64,000 bases of DNA, from contig BMSM01000008.1 in assembly GCA_014649155.1 (NCBI GenBank), positions 186,001 to 250,000 of the forward strand. Reading direction: 5' to 3'. The number at the start of each line of letters is the position of its first letter. Within the stretch, counting starts at the first letter, position 1. The translations under genes were made by a program, and so were the position numbers. This stretch comes from Streptomyces griseoviridis (GTDB taxonomy: Bacteria; Actinomycetota; Actinomycetes; Streptomycetales; Streptomycetaceae). The notes below the pieces were generated by a model. It saw nothing but the letters and a program-made list of their open reading frames with translations, was not told the origin of the DNA and searched no databases. This document shows, in pieces, positions 19,301 through 26,602 of the stretch.

Positions 19301-20094
19301 ACTACCGTGCCAACCCGCGTGAGAGGGCCAAGGTCCTCGCCACCCTCGACGAGACCACCTACCAGGGCGGCACCATGAAGGGCGACCACCCCATCGCCTG
19401 GTGCCAGGCGTACCAGGGCGGCCGTTCCTTCTACACCGGCCTGGGCCACACCAAGGAGTCCTACACCGACGAGGCCTTCCGGGGCCACCTGCTCGGCGGC
19501 CTCCAGTACGCCACCGGCCAGGTCAAGGCGGACTGCAGACCGGACAAGGGCTACCGGAAGATCTTCAACGGGCAGACCCTGGACGGCTGGAAGCAGGCCG
19601 GCCCCGGCACGTTCGACGTCAAGGACGGCACCCTGGAGTCCAACGGCGGCATGGGCCTGCTCTGGTACCAGGCCAAGGAGCTGAAGTCGTACTCGCTCAC
19701 GCTCGACTGGAAGATGCGCGGTGACGACAACTCCGGGATCTTCGTGGGCTTCCCCGCCTCCGACGACCCCTGGTCCGCGGTGGACAAGGGCTACGAGATC
19801 CAGATCGACGCCACGGACGCCGCCGACCGCACCACGGGCGCCGTCTACTCCTTCAAGTCGGCGAACATCAAGGCCCGTGACCAGGTGCTCCGCCCGCCCG
19901 GCCAGTGGAACTCCTACGAGATCAAGGTCCAGGGCGAACGCCTCCAGGTGTTCCTCAACGGAGTCAAGATCAACGACTTCACCAACAAGGACCCCGAGCG
20001 GAGCCTGACCGACGGCTATATAGGTCTCCAGAACCACGGTGCGGCCGACAAGGTCTCCTTCCGGGACATCCAGCTGAAGGAGCTGCCCTCCTAG
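16387..20094 (+). CDS. Large secreted ThuA/DUF1080 multi-domain glycan-acting protein
   Basis: The 1235-residue protein is a chain of extracellular modules. From the N-terminus these are a Sec signal (about 1-37), a glucose/sorbosone-dehydrogenase-like beta-propeller (about 55-490), a PKD domain (about 505-590, YSWDFGDGTKG) and a further Ig-like region. Then follow a CBM6-like domain (about 698-820, QAEHFTTQQG...), a ThuA domain (about 828-1040, GYLGVHAAADTEYDWSFYG) and a 3-keto-disaccharide hydrolase/DUF1080 domain (about 1055-1235, FNGQTLDGWKQ). ThuA and DUF1080 relatives act on keto-sugars. The start is GTG 16387. As the last gene of the sugar operon it probably processes the glycoside outside the cell. 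Confidence 0.92.
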   Translation: MHRTRVTRVRRTGLRTALALFTGMLLAVGTPAGVAGAQPATAAKDAPAAAAEGQFQQVPLAKGEPEMGEPMSLAVLPDRSVLHTARDGTLRLTDQGGVTKVAGKIPVYSHDEEGLQGVGIDPDFEHNRAIYLYYAPPLDTPAGDAPENGTAADFATFDGVNRLSRFVLNPNGTLDLASEKKVLDVAASRGTCCHVGGDIDFDADGNLYLSTGDDSNPFASDGYTPIDERPDRNPAFDARRSAGNTNDLRGKILRIKVAEDGSYTIPEGNLFAPGTEKTRPEIYAMGFRNPFRISVDDKTGVVYVGDYGPDAGAADPERGPAGQVEFAKVTEAANFGWPFCTGDNDPYVDYDFATGTSGEPFDCAAPENTSPHNTGLVDLPPAQAAWIPYDGGSVPEFGTGSESPMAGPVYRYDPGLDSEVKFPEEYDGDFFAGEFGRQWIKRIEQNGDGSVASINDFPWTGTQIMDMEFGPDGALYVLDYGLSWFQGDDDSALYRIESAEDGFSPIAEVSADRTSGAAGLRVRFTGSATDADSPDLTYSWDFGDGTKGTGLTPTHRYKKAGTYSATFTAKDPEGNTGTAGVRIVVGNTEPTVKIDIPGNGTLAAFGEPVPFKVTVTDPEESVDCSRVKVAYSLGHDNHAHELTSETGCEGTLKPPAGDGGHDPNANIYGVVGASYTDGGGGGQEALTGTARTVLQPLHRQAEHFTTQQGVSVIDKTGANGGKTVGDVHDGDWISFSPYRFDGQRKLTVRASSGGAGGFVELRTGSPTGPLHGSAYIPPTGSWETFQDVDVPLRALPKKTTDIYLVFRGGDGALFDIDDFEFSKEPFTDGKKVLVFSRTAGFRHDSIPAGIAALKELGAPAGITVTATEEAGQFTTANLAKYDAVAFLSTTGDVLDAGQQAAFENYIKNGGGYLGVHAAADTEYDWSFYGGLVGAYFDSHPAQQKATVRVEDHDHPATAHLGDTWERTDEWYNYRANPRERAKVLATLDETTYQGGTMKGDHPIAWCQAYQGGRSFYTGLGHTKESYTDEAFRGHLLGGLQYATGQVKADCRPDKGYRKIFNGQTLDGWKQAGPGTFDVKDGTLESNGGMGLLWYQAKELKSYSLTLDWKMRGDDNSGIFVGFPASDDPWSAVDKGYEIQIDATDAADRTTGAVYSFKSANIKARDQVLRPPGQWNSYEIKVQGERLQVFLNGVKINDFTNKDPERSLTDGYIGLQNHGAADKVSFRDIQLKELPS

Positions 20095-20116
20095 CCCGCC
20101 CGGGCCCACCAGACGG

Positions 20117-20150
20117 CGGCGGGCGGGGGACGCCGGACCCCCGCCCGCCG
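20117..20150 (+). terminator. Rho-independent-like terminator after the ThuA gene
   Basis: CGGCGGGCGGGGG and CCCCCGCCCGCCG form a 13-bp perfect G/C stem around an 8-nt loop, 22 nt after the stop. It lacks a U-tract but is the kind of strong hairpin that ends transcripts in streptomycetes. Confidence 0.6.
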
Positions 20151-20179
20151 TCACCCCTCCAGCTCCTCCGGGGCCGCCC

Positions 20180-20345
20180 CGGTTCCGGTGAGGGGGCCGT
20201 CTCCGGTCCGGCCGGGACTCATCCCGGTCCCGGCGAGGGGGCCGCTTTCGGCCCGGCCGAAGATCCCTTCCGGTTCCGGCGAGGGCTCCGGTGCGGACCG
20301 GCCGGGGTCCCTCCTGGTACCGCCGGGGGACTTCCCGCCGGTCCG
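20180..20345. repeat. Degenerate tandem repeat, period about 46 bp
   Basis: Units beginning GGTTCCGGTGAGGGGGCCG (20180), GGTCCCGGCGAGGGGGCCG (20226), GGTTCCGGCGAGGGC (20272) and a weaker one near 20316 follow each other at about 46 bp. They fill most of the 332-bp gap between the sugar operon and the Ebo-type operon. No gene is convincing inside it. Confidence 0.55.
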
Positions 20346-20426
20346 GCGATGCGGCTCCCGTTCTTCCGGCGCACGGCCCGGTGACCCCGGGGCTCCACCC
20401 CGACGCGCTCGACAAGGAGGCTGCCC

Positions 20427-21662
20427 ATGTCCGCGTCCCCTTCCGTTCCCGCTTCCGCATCCGCATCCGCATCGGCGTCCGCATCCGCATCCGCGTCCGC
20501 TCCCGATTCCGTGTCCTCCGCCGCCGCCCGCACGGGTGTCTGGCTGATCGGCGCCCGCGGCTCCGTCGCCACCACCGTCGTGGCGGGCTGCGCCGCCCTC
20601 ACCGCCGGACTGCACGCCCCGACGGGCATGGTGACCGAGACCCCCCACTTCGCCGGCACCGGACTCCCCGCCCTGTCCTCCCTCGTCTTCGGCGGCCACG
20701 ACACCGTGGACTGCCCCCTTCCCAAACGAGCCGAGGCCCTGGCCGCCGGGGGAGTGCTGCCCCCTGGCCTCCCCGCCGCCGTCACCGCCGAACTCGCCGC
20801 CGCCGAACGGGAGATCCGTCCCGGCGGCCCCCTGCCCGGCGACACCCGGTCCGCCGAGGACCTCGTCACGGCCTTCGCCGCCGACATCCGCGCCTTCGCA
20901 CGCCGCTCGGGCGTGGCCCGGACGGTGGTCGTCAACGTGGCCTCCACGGAGCCGCTCGCCAGGGGCCGTGACCTCCCGCCCAGCTCCCTCTACGCGGCGG
21001 CGGCCCTGCGCGCCGGCTGTCCGTACGTCAACTTCACCCCCTCCACCGGTCTGCACCACCCGTCCCTGACCGCCGAGGCGGCGGCACACGCCCTGCCGTA
21101 CGCCGGCCGTGACGGCAAGACCGGCCAGACCCTGCTGCGCTCGGTGCTGGGCCCGATGTTCGCCCAGCGTGCGCTCACCGTCCGGGCCTGGTCCGGCACC
21201 AACCTGCTCGGCGGCGGCGACGGTGCCGCCCTCGCCGACCCGGCCGCCGCCGCGGCGAAGAACGCCGGCAAGGAGCGCGTCCTCCACGACACCCTCGGCA
21301 CCACCGTCGAGGGCGAGGTCCACATCGACGACGTCCCCGCGCTCGGCGACTTCAAGACCGCCTGGGACCACATCGCCTTCGACGGCTTCCTCGGCACCCG
21401 TGTGATCCTCCAGACCATCTGGCAGGGCTGCGACTCCGCGCTCGCCGCACCCCTTGTCCTGGACCTGGCCCGCCTGACCGCCCGCGCCCATGAGGCGGGC
21501 CTCACCGGCCCCCTGCGCGAGCTGGGCTTCTACTTCAAGGACCCGGTGGGGGACGGGCCGTCCGGCCTGAGCGAGCAGTACGCCGAACTGCTCGGCCTCG
21601 CCGACCGGTTGCGGGCCCGGTCCGCGGACGCCGCGGCGGCCGACGCGGGGGAGCGCCCGTGA
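20427..21662 (+). CDS. Inositol-3-phosphate synthase family protein
   Basis: The 411-residue protein matches the bacterial branch of myo-inositol-1-phosphate synthases: a Rossmann start VWLIGARGSVATTVVAG near residue 38, NVASTEP, YVNFTPSTG, GKTGQTLLRSVLGPMF and the SGTNLLGGGDG loop. The family cyclises glucose-6-phosphate using NAD. Its first 35 residues are almost pure Ala-Ser repeats, which no member needs. ATG 20427 has a strong AAGGAGG site. It opens the Ebo-type operon and overlaps the next gene by GTGA, so its product probably feeds this pathway. Confidence 0.85.
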   Translation: MSASPSVPASASASASASASASASAPDSVSSAAARTGVWLIGARGSVATTVVAGCAALTAGLHAPTGMVTETPHFAGTGLPALSSLVFGGHDTVDCPLPKRAEALAAGGVLPPGLPAAVTAELAAAEREIRPGGPLPGDTRSAEDLVTAFAADIRAFARRSGVARTVVVNVASTEPLARGRDLPPSSLYAAAALRAGCPYVNFTPSTGLHHPSLTAEAAAHALPYAGRDGKTGQTLLRSVLGPMFAQRALTVRAWSGTNLLGGGDGAALADPAAAAAKNAGKERVLHDTLGTTVEGEVHIDDVPALGDFKTAWDHIAFDGFLGTRVILQTIWQGCDSALAAPLVLDLARLTARAHEAGLTGPLRELGFYFKDPVGDGPSGLSEQYAELLGLADRLRARSADAAAADAGERP

Positions 21663-22771
21663 CCCGCCCGGCCGGCCCCGGCCCCCGCCTGCTCGCCTGG
21701 ACCGAACTCCTCCGCCTGCCCGCCCTGTTCACCGTCCCCGGCGACGCCCTGGCCGGTGCCGCGGCGGCCGGCGCCCGCCCCGGACGCCGCACGCTGCTCG
21801 CCATCGGTTCCTCCCTCTGCCTGTACGAGGCCGGCATGGTCCTCAACGACTGGGCCGACCGCGCCGAGGACGCCGCCGAACGCCCCCACCGTCCCCTCCC
21901 GTCCGGCCGCGTCCACCCCGCCGCCGCCCTCACCGCCGCGTGCGCCCTCACCGGCGCCGGGCTGGCCCTCGCCGCCCGCGCCGGCCGTCCCGCCCTCGGC
22001 GTGGCCGTGCCCCTGGCGGCGACCGTCTGGGCCTACGACCTCGCCCTGAAGCACACCCCCGCCGGTCCGGTGGCGATGGCCGGGGCCCGCGCCCTGGACC
22101 TGCTCCTGGGCGCCGCCGGCACGGGCCGGGTCCGCCCGGCGCTGTCCTCGGCGGCGCTGCTCGGCACCCACACCCTCGCGGTGACGTCCGTGTCCCGGCG
22201 GGAGACGACCGGCGGTTCGGCCCTGGCGCCGCTCGCGGCCCTCGCCACCACCGCCGCGCTGGCCGCGTCGGTGGCCCGGCGCCGCGTCCGACTCCCGGCA
22301 GGCCGACGGGAAGCAGCCTCCCGCGGCCTGCCGGGTCCCACGCGCCCGGATCTGACCGGAACGCCGGCGGCACCCGGGCCGACGCCGCCCGGACGCGTGC
22401 TCGCGCCCGGCCCGCCCCGGTCCACCCCGCCGGGCTCCGCCCTGTCGCGGGCGGCGGCGACCCGACCCGTGCCACCCCGGCCCACACCCTCCGCCCCCAC
22501 GCCCTGCGCCCCCACCCCGCCACCCACCGCCACGCGGATCACCACCTCCCTCGCCGCCGCCTACGCGGCCACCGCGGCCCGCCCCTACCTGCACGCCGCC
22601 CTCAATCCCTCGCCCCCGCTCACCCAACGCGCCGTCGGCGCCGGTATCCGGGCCACGATCCCCCTCCAGGCCGCCCTCGCCGCCCGCTCCGGCGCGAGCG
22701 CCCTGGGTCTGCTGGTCGCGGGCCTCGCGCCGCTGGGCCGGCGCTTCGCGAGGAAGGTGAGCATCACATGA
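21659..22771 (+). CDS. eboC: UbiA-type prenyltransferase, EboC-like (SCO3242 family)
   Basis: The 370-residue multi-span membrane protein carries the first Asp-rich UbiA motif, NDWADRAED, near residues 64-72. The second Asp-rich region is weak (VWAYDLALKHTPAG near 123-136). The family moves prenyl chains onto an acceptor at the membrane. A Pro/Thr-rich hydrophilic insert of about 70 residues (about 215-285) splits the last membrane segments and looks like lineage-specific expansion. The GTG start overlaps the synthase stop and the end overlaps the next gene by 4 bp. Confidence 0.8.
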   Translation: MTRPAGPGPRLLAWTELLRLPALFTVPGDALAGAAAAGARPGRRTLLAIGSSLCLYEAGMVLNDWADRAEDAAERPHRPLPSGRVHPAAALTAACALTGAGLALAARAGRPALGVAVPLAATVWAYDLALKHTPAGPVAMAGARALDLLLGAAGTGRVRPALSSAALLGTHTLAVTSVSRRETTGGSALAPLAALATTAALAASVARRRVRLPAGRREAASRGLPGPTRPDLTGTPAAPGPTPPGRVLAPGPPRSTPPGSALSRAAATRPVPPRPTPSAPTPCAPTPPPTATRITTSLAAAYAATAARPYLHAALNPSPPLTQRAVGAGIRATIPLQAALAARSGASALGLLVAGLAPLGRRFARKVSIT

Positions 22772-23805
22772 CGCCCCCCGCCCCCCGGGGCACGGCCCTC
22801 GCCCCCCTCCGCTTCGGCTACGGCACCAACGGCCTCGCCGACCTCCGCCTGGACGACGCTCTCGCTCTCCTCGCGGACCTCGGCTACACCGGGGTCGGGC
22901 TCACCCTCGACCACATGCACCTCGACCCGCTCGCCCCGGACCTGGCCGCCCGCACCCGCCGGACCGCGCACCGGCTCGACGCGCTCGGCCTGGGCGTCAC
23001 CGTCGAGACCGGCGCCCGCTACGTCCTCGACCCGCGCCGCAAACACGGCCCCTCCCTCCTCGACCCCGACCCCGACGCCCGCGCCCGCCGCGTCGGCCTG
23101 CTGCGCACGGCCGTACGGATCGCCGCCGACCTCGGGGCGCACGCCGTCCACTGCTTCAGCGGAACCGTCCCGGAAGGCACCGCCCCCGAAGGCATCCGCA
23201 CCACGACGGCATGGCACCGGCTGACCGGCGCCCTCGCCCCGGTCGTGGAGGCGGCCGGCGCCGCCGGCGTCCCGCTGGCCGTCGAACCCGAACCGGGGCA
23301 CCTCGTCGCCACCCTGGCCGACTTCCACCACCTGCGTCGCGCCCTCGGCGACCCCGAGCCCCTCGGTCTCACCCTGGACATCGGTCACTGCCAGTGCCTG
23401 GAACCCCTCCCTCCCGCCGACTGCGTACGCGCCGCCGCCCCCTGGCTGCGGCACGTCCAGATCGAGGACATGCGACGCGGCGTCCATGAACACCTCCCCT
23501 TCGGTACGGGCGAGATCGACTTCCCGCCCGTCCTCGCGGCCCTCGCCGCCACCGGCTACCAGGGCCTGACCGTCGTCGAACTGCCCCGCCACTCCCACGC
23601 CGGACCCCACCAGGCCGCCCATTCCCTCCCGTTCCTCCACCGGGCGGCGGCCACCGCCGGTGTCCCCGTCGCACGGACACCGGACGGCACCCGCCCCGTC
23701 ACCGGGGCCCGCCCCACGCGGGCCCCCGCCACCACCGATCTCCCGGCGCCGGCCGCCCCACCCCCAGGCGTGCCCTCCGCCGCCCCACGAGGGAGCACGC
23801 CATGA
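22768..23805 (+). CDS. Sugar phosphate isomerase/epimerase in Ebo-type operon
   Basis: The 345-residue protein has an AP_endonuc_2-type TIM barrel at about residues 14-290. Metal-site strands include VPLAVEPEPGHLVATLADF near 170-190, GLTLDIGHCQC, and HVQIEDMRRGVHEHLPFGTGEIDF near 232-255, with Glu, Asp, His and Asp ligands. The last 45 residues are Pro/Ala-rich and disordered. ATG 22768 overlaps the preceding stop, and the end overlaps eboA by 4 bp. Its substrate is unknown. It is distinct from EboE, which has a similar fold further down. Confidence 0.87.
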   Translation: MTPPAPRGTALAPLRFGYGTNGLADLRLDDALALLADLGYTGVGLTLDHMHLDPLAPDLAARTRRTAHRLDALGLGVTVETGARYVLDPRRKHGPSLLDPDPDARARRVGLLRTAVRIAADLGAHAVHCFSGTVPEGTAPEGIRTTTAWHRLTGALAPVVEAAGAAGVPLAVEPEPGHLVATLADFHHLRRALGDPEPLGLTLDIGHCQCLEPLPPADCVRAAAPWLRHVQIEDMRRGVHEHLPFGTGEIDFPPVLAALAATGYQGLTVVELPRHSHAGPHQAAHSLPFLHRAAATAGVPVARTPDGTRPVTGARPTRAPATTDLPAPAAPPPGVPSAAPRGSTP

Positions 23806-24542
23806 CACATCCGCCGACCCACCAGCCCGCCCCCCGGCTCACCCGGCCGGCGGAAGCCGGCGCCGAGCACGACACCGCCCCCCGGCGGTCCGACGCCGCG
23901 AGGGACGTCGCGGAACTGCGCGCCGCCCTCACCGCCCGGCTCGACACCGCCGCGCGCCGCTGGCTCGACCAGGCCCTCGACGAGGCCGCCGCGCACCCCG
24001 GCGGACACGGCCCGATCTCCACCTGGGAACTGCGCCTCGCCGAGGCCGGCCGCCGCTGCGGACCCGACCACGCCGACGCCGCCCGCGTCCTGATCCTGCA
24101 CGCGGCCCGCGCCGACGCCGACGCGCTGGCCCGCGTCTACCACCAGGGCACCGCCGACGAACGCCGCGCCGTCCTGCGGGCGCTGCCCGGCCTGGTACCC
24201 GGGCCCGATGCCCTCCCGCTCGTCGAGGACGCCCTGCGCACCAACGACACCCGGCTGCTGGCCGCCGCCGTCGGACCGTACGCCGCCCGGCACCTCGACG
24301 CCCACCAGTGGCGGCACGCGGTACTGAAGTGCCTGTTCACCGGTGTCGGCACCGGCCACGTGGCGGAGCTGGACCGCCGGGCCCGCGGGGACGCCGAACT
24401 CGCCCGGATGCTCGCCGACTACGCCGTCGAACGCACCGCCGCGGGCCGCCCCGTCCCCGGAGACCTGCACCGCGTCCTGGCCCTGACCGAACCGGCGACC
24501 GCGTCGCACGGACCGGCGGCCCCCCACGGCAAGGAGTCCTGA
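23802..24542 (+). CDS. eboA: EboA-domain protein
   Basis: The 246-residue, largely helical protein fits the EboA family. After a disordered 35-residue leader comes a block of Ala- and Leu-rich helices, with WLDQALDEAA, DADALARVYHQGTADERRAVLRALPGL and the strongest block, AVGPYAARHLDAHQWRHAVLKCLFTGV, near residues 162-188. Its biochemical role is unknown. In ebo operons it is linked to moving a secreted metabolite; the cyanobacterial scytonemin case is the one I recall. Translation is coupled on both sides. Confidence 0.82.
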   Translation: MTHPPTHQPAPRLTRPAEAGAEHDTAPRRSDAARDVAELRAALTARLDTAARRWLDQALDEAAAHPGGHGPISTWELRLAEAGRRCGPDHADAARVLILHAARADADALARVYHQGTADERRAVLRALPGLVPGPDALPLVEDALRTNDTRLLAAAVGPYAARHLDAHQWRHAVLKCLFTGVGTGHVAELDRRARGDAELARMLADYAVERTAAGRPVPGDLHRVLALTEPATASHGPAAPHGKES

Positions 24543-25390
24543 TGCGCCTCTTCGACCCCCACATCCACATGACCTCCCGGACCACCGACGACTACGAGGC
24601 CATGTACGCCGCGGGTGTCCGCGCCGTCGTCGAACCCGCCTTCTGGCTCGGCCAGCCCCGCACCTCACCCGCCTCCTTCCGCGACTACTTCGACTCCCTC
24701 CTCGGCTGGGAACCCTTCCGCGCCGCCCAGTACGGCATCGCCCACCACTGCACGATCGCCCTCAACCCCAAGGAGGCCAACGACCCGCGCTGCGCCCCCG
24801 TCCTCGACGAACTGCCCCGCTACCTCGTCAAGGACCGGGTCGTCGCCGTCGGCGAGATCGGCTACGACTCCATGACCCCCGCCGAGGACACCGCGCTCGC
24901 CGCCCAGCTCCAGCTCGCCGCCGACCACGGCCTGCCCGCCCTCGTGCACACCCCGCACCGGGACAAGCTCGCCGGCCTGCGCCGCACCCTCGACGTGGTC
25001 CGCGAGTCCGCGCTGCCCACCGACCGCGTCCTCGTCGACCACCTCAACGAGACCACCGTCAAGGAGGCGAAGGACAGCGGCGCCTGGCTCGGCTTCTCCG
25101 TCTATCCGGACACCAAGATGGACGAGGCCCGGATGGTCGCGATCCTCCGCGCCCACGGCCCGGACCGGGTACTGGTCAACTCCGCCGCCGACTGGGGCCG
25201 CAGCGACCCCCTCAAGACCCGCGAGGTCGCCGACCTGATGCTCGCCGAAGGCTTCGACGAGGACGACGTGGACCGCGTGCTGTGGCGCAACCCGGTCGCC
25301 TTCTACGGGCTCAGCGGACGCCTCGCTCTCGACGTCACCGCGCCCGACGCCACCCACGAGGGCAACTCCATCCTGCGCGGCGGTGAGTGA
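24542..25390 (+). CDS. eboB: TatD-family metal-dependent hydrolase, EboB-like
   Basis: The 282-residue protein is an amidohydrolase-fold enzyme. FDPHIHMTSRTTDDY at the N-terminus gives the HxH metal pair, then VVAVGEIGYDSMTP (Glu), LPALVHTPHRDK (His), VLVDHLNETT (His) and VLVNSAADWGRSDPL (Asp). This layout matches TatD-like EboB proteins rather than the housekeeping TatD nuclease. The start overlaps the eboA stop by one base (TGATG), and EboE follows 3 bp later. Confidence 0.87.
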   Translation: MRLFDPHIHMTSRTTDDYEAMYAAGVRAVVEPAFWLGQPRTSPASFRDYFDSLLGWEPFRAAQYGIAHHCTIALNPKEANDPRCAPVLDELPRYLVKDRVVAVGEIGYDSMTPAEDTALAAQLQLAADHGLPALVHTPHRDKLAGLRRTLDVVRESALPTDRVLVDHLNETTVKEAKDSGAWLGFSVYPDTKMDEARMVAILRAHGPDRVLVNSAADWGRSDPLKTREVADLMLAEGFDEDDVDRVLWRNPVAFYGLSGRLALDVTAPDATHEGNSILRGGE

Positions 25391-25393
25391 GCG

Positions 25394-26602
25394 ATGCGCT
25401 TCCGGCACCCCGACGGCTCCGTCGTCCACCTCGCCTACTGCACCAACGTGCACCCCGCCGAGACCCTCGACGGGGTCCTCGCGCAACTCCGCGACCACTG
25501 CGAACCCGTCCGCCGCCGGCTGGGCCGCGACCGCCTCGGCATCGGCCTGTGGCTGGCCCGCGACGCCGCCCACGCCCTGGTCACCGACCCGTCCGCGCTG
25601 CGCGGCCTGCGCGCCGAACTCGACCGGCGCGGCCTGGAGGTCGTCACCCTGAACGGCTTCCCCTACGAGGGGTTCGGCGCGGAGGAGGTCAAGTACCGCG
25701 TCTACCGGCCGGACTGGGCCGAACCCGAGCGCCTTGAGCACACCACCTCCCTCGCCCGGGTCCTCGCCGGACTGCTCCCCGACGACGTCACCGAGGGCAG
25801 CATCTCCACACTGCCGCTGGCCTGGCGCACCGCGTATGACGACGCCCGCGCCGAGAAGGCCCGCGCCGCCCTGGTCACCCTCGCCGAACGCCTCGACGCC
25901 CTCCAGGAACTCACCGGCCGCTCCCTCCGCGTCGGCCTGGAACCCGAACCCGGCTGCGTGGTCGAGACGACCCGGGACGCCATCGCCCCGCTCACCGCCA
26001 TCGACCACCCCCGCATCGGCGTCTGCGTCGACACGTGCCACCTCGCCACCTCCTTCGAGGACCCGCACACCGCGCTGGACGCCCTGACCGAGGCACACGT
26101 CCCCGTCGTCAAGTCCCAGCTCTCCGCCGCCCTGCACGCCGAACACCCCCGCTCGCCCGAAGTCCGCGCGGCCCTGGCGGCCTTCGCCGAACCCCGCTTC
26201 CTGCACCAGACCCGCACCACCACACCCCGCACCCCCGCGGACACGGCGCGGCACACCACCGCCCCGCACCGCCTCCACGGCACCGACGACCTGGGCGAGG
26301 CCCTCACCGGCCACGCGCTGCCCGACACGGCCCCCTGGCGCTCCCACTTCCACGTCCCCCTGCACGCGGCCCCCGCCGCACCGCTCACCTCCACCCTCGA
26401 CGTCCTCACCACCGCGCTGGGCCGACTGGTCGGCGGCCCGCACCCGCTCACCCGGCACCTGGAGGTCGAGACCTACACCTGGCAGGCCCTCCCTCCCGAA
26501 CTGCGCCCCCGAGCCCGCGCCCAGCTCACCGACGGCATCGCCGCCGAGCTGACCCTCGCCCGCGACCTGCTCACCGACCTCGGCCTGAAGGAGCTGCCGT
26601 GA
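25394..26602 (+). CDS. eboE: Metabolite traffic protein EboE
   Basis: The 402-residue TIM-barrel-like protein matches EboE: LAYCTNVHPAETLDGVLAQL at the N-terminus, LNGFPYEGFGAEEVKYRVYRPDW near residues 79-101, then GLEPEPGCVVETT and VCVDTCHLATSFEDP as metal-site strands. The C-terminal TYTWQALP block near 362 is also typical. The family's reaction is not established. It overlaps the phosphodiesterase gene by GTGA and so is made with it. Confidence 0.87.
   Translation: MRFRHPDGSVVHLAYCTNVHPAETLDGVLAQLRDHCEPVRRRLGRDRLGIGLWLARDAAHALVTDPSALRGLRAELDRRGLEVVTLNGFPYEGFGAEEVKYRVYRPDWAEPERLEHTTSLARVLAGLLPDDVTEGSISTLPLAWRTAYDDARAEKARAALVTLAERLDALQELTGRSLRVGLEPEPGCVVETTRDAIAPLTAIDHPRIGVCVDTCHLATSFEDPHTALDALTEAHVPVVKSQLSAALHAEHPRSPEVRAALAAFAEPRFLHQTRTTTPRTPADTARHTTAPHRLHGTDDLGEALTGHALPDTAPWRSHFHVPLHAAPAAPLTSTLDVLTTALGRLVGGPHPLTRHLEVETYTWQALPPELRPRARAQLTDGIAAELTLARDLLTDLGLKELP

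Noticed and set aside
20180..20345. CRISPR array
   Set aside because: Repeats are degenerate, have no unique spacers between constant units, and no cas genes are present in the window.
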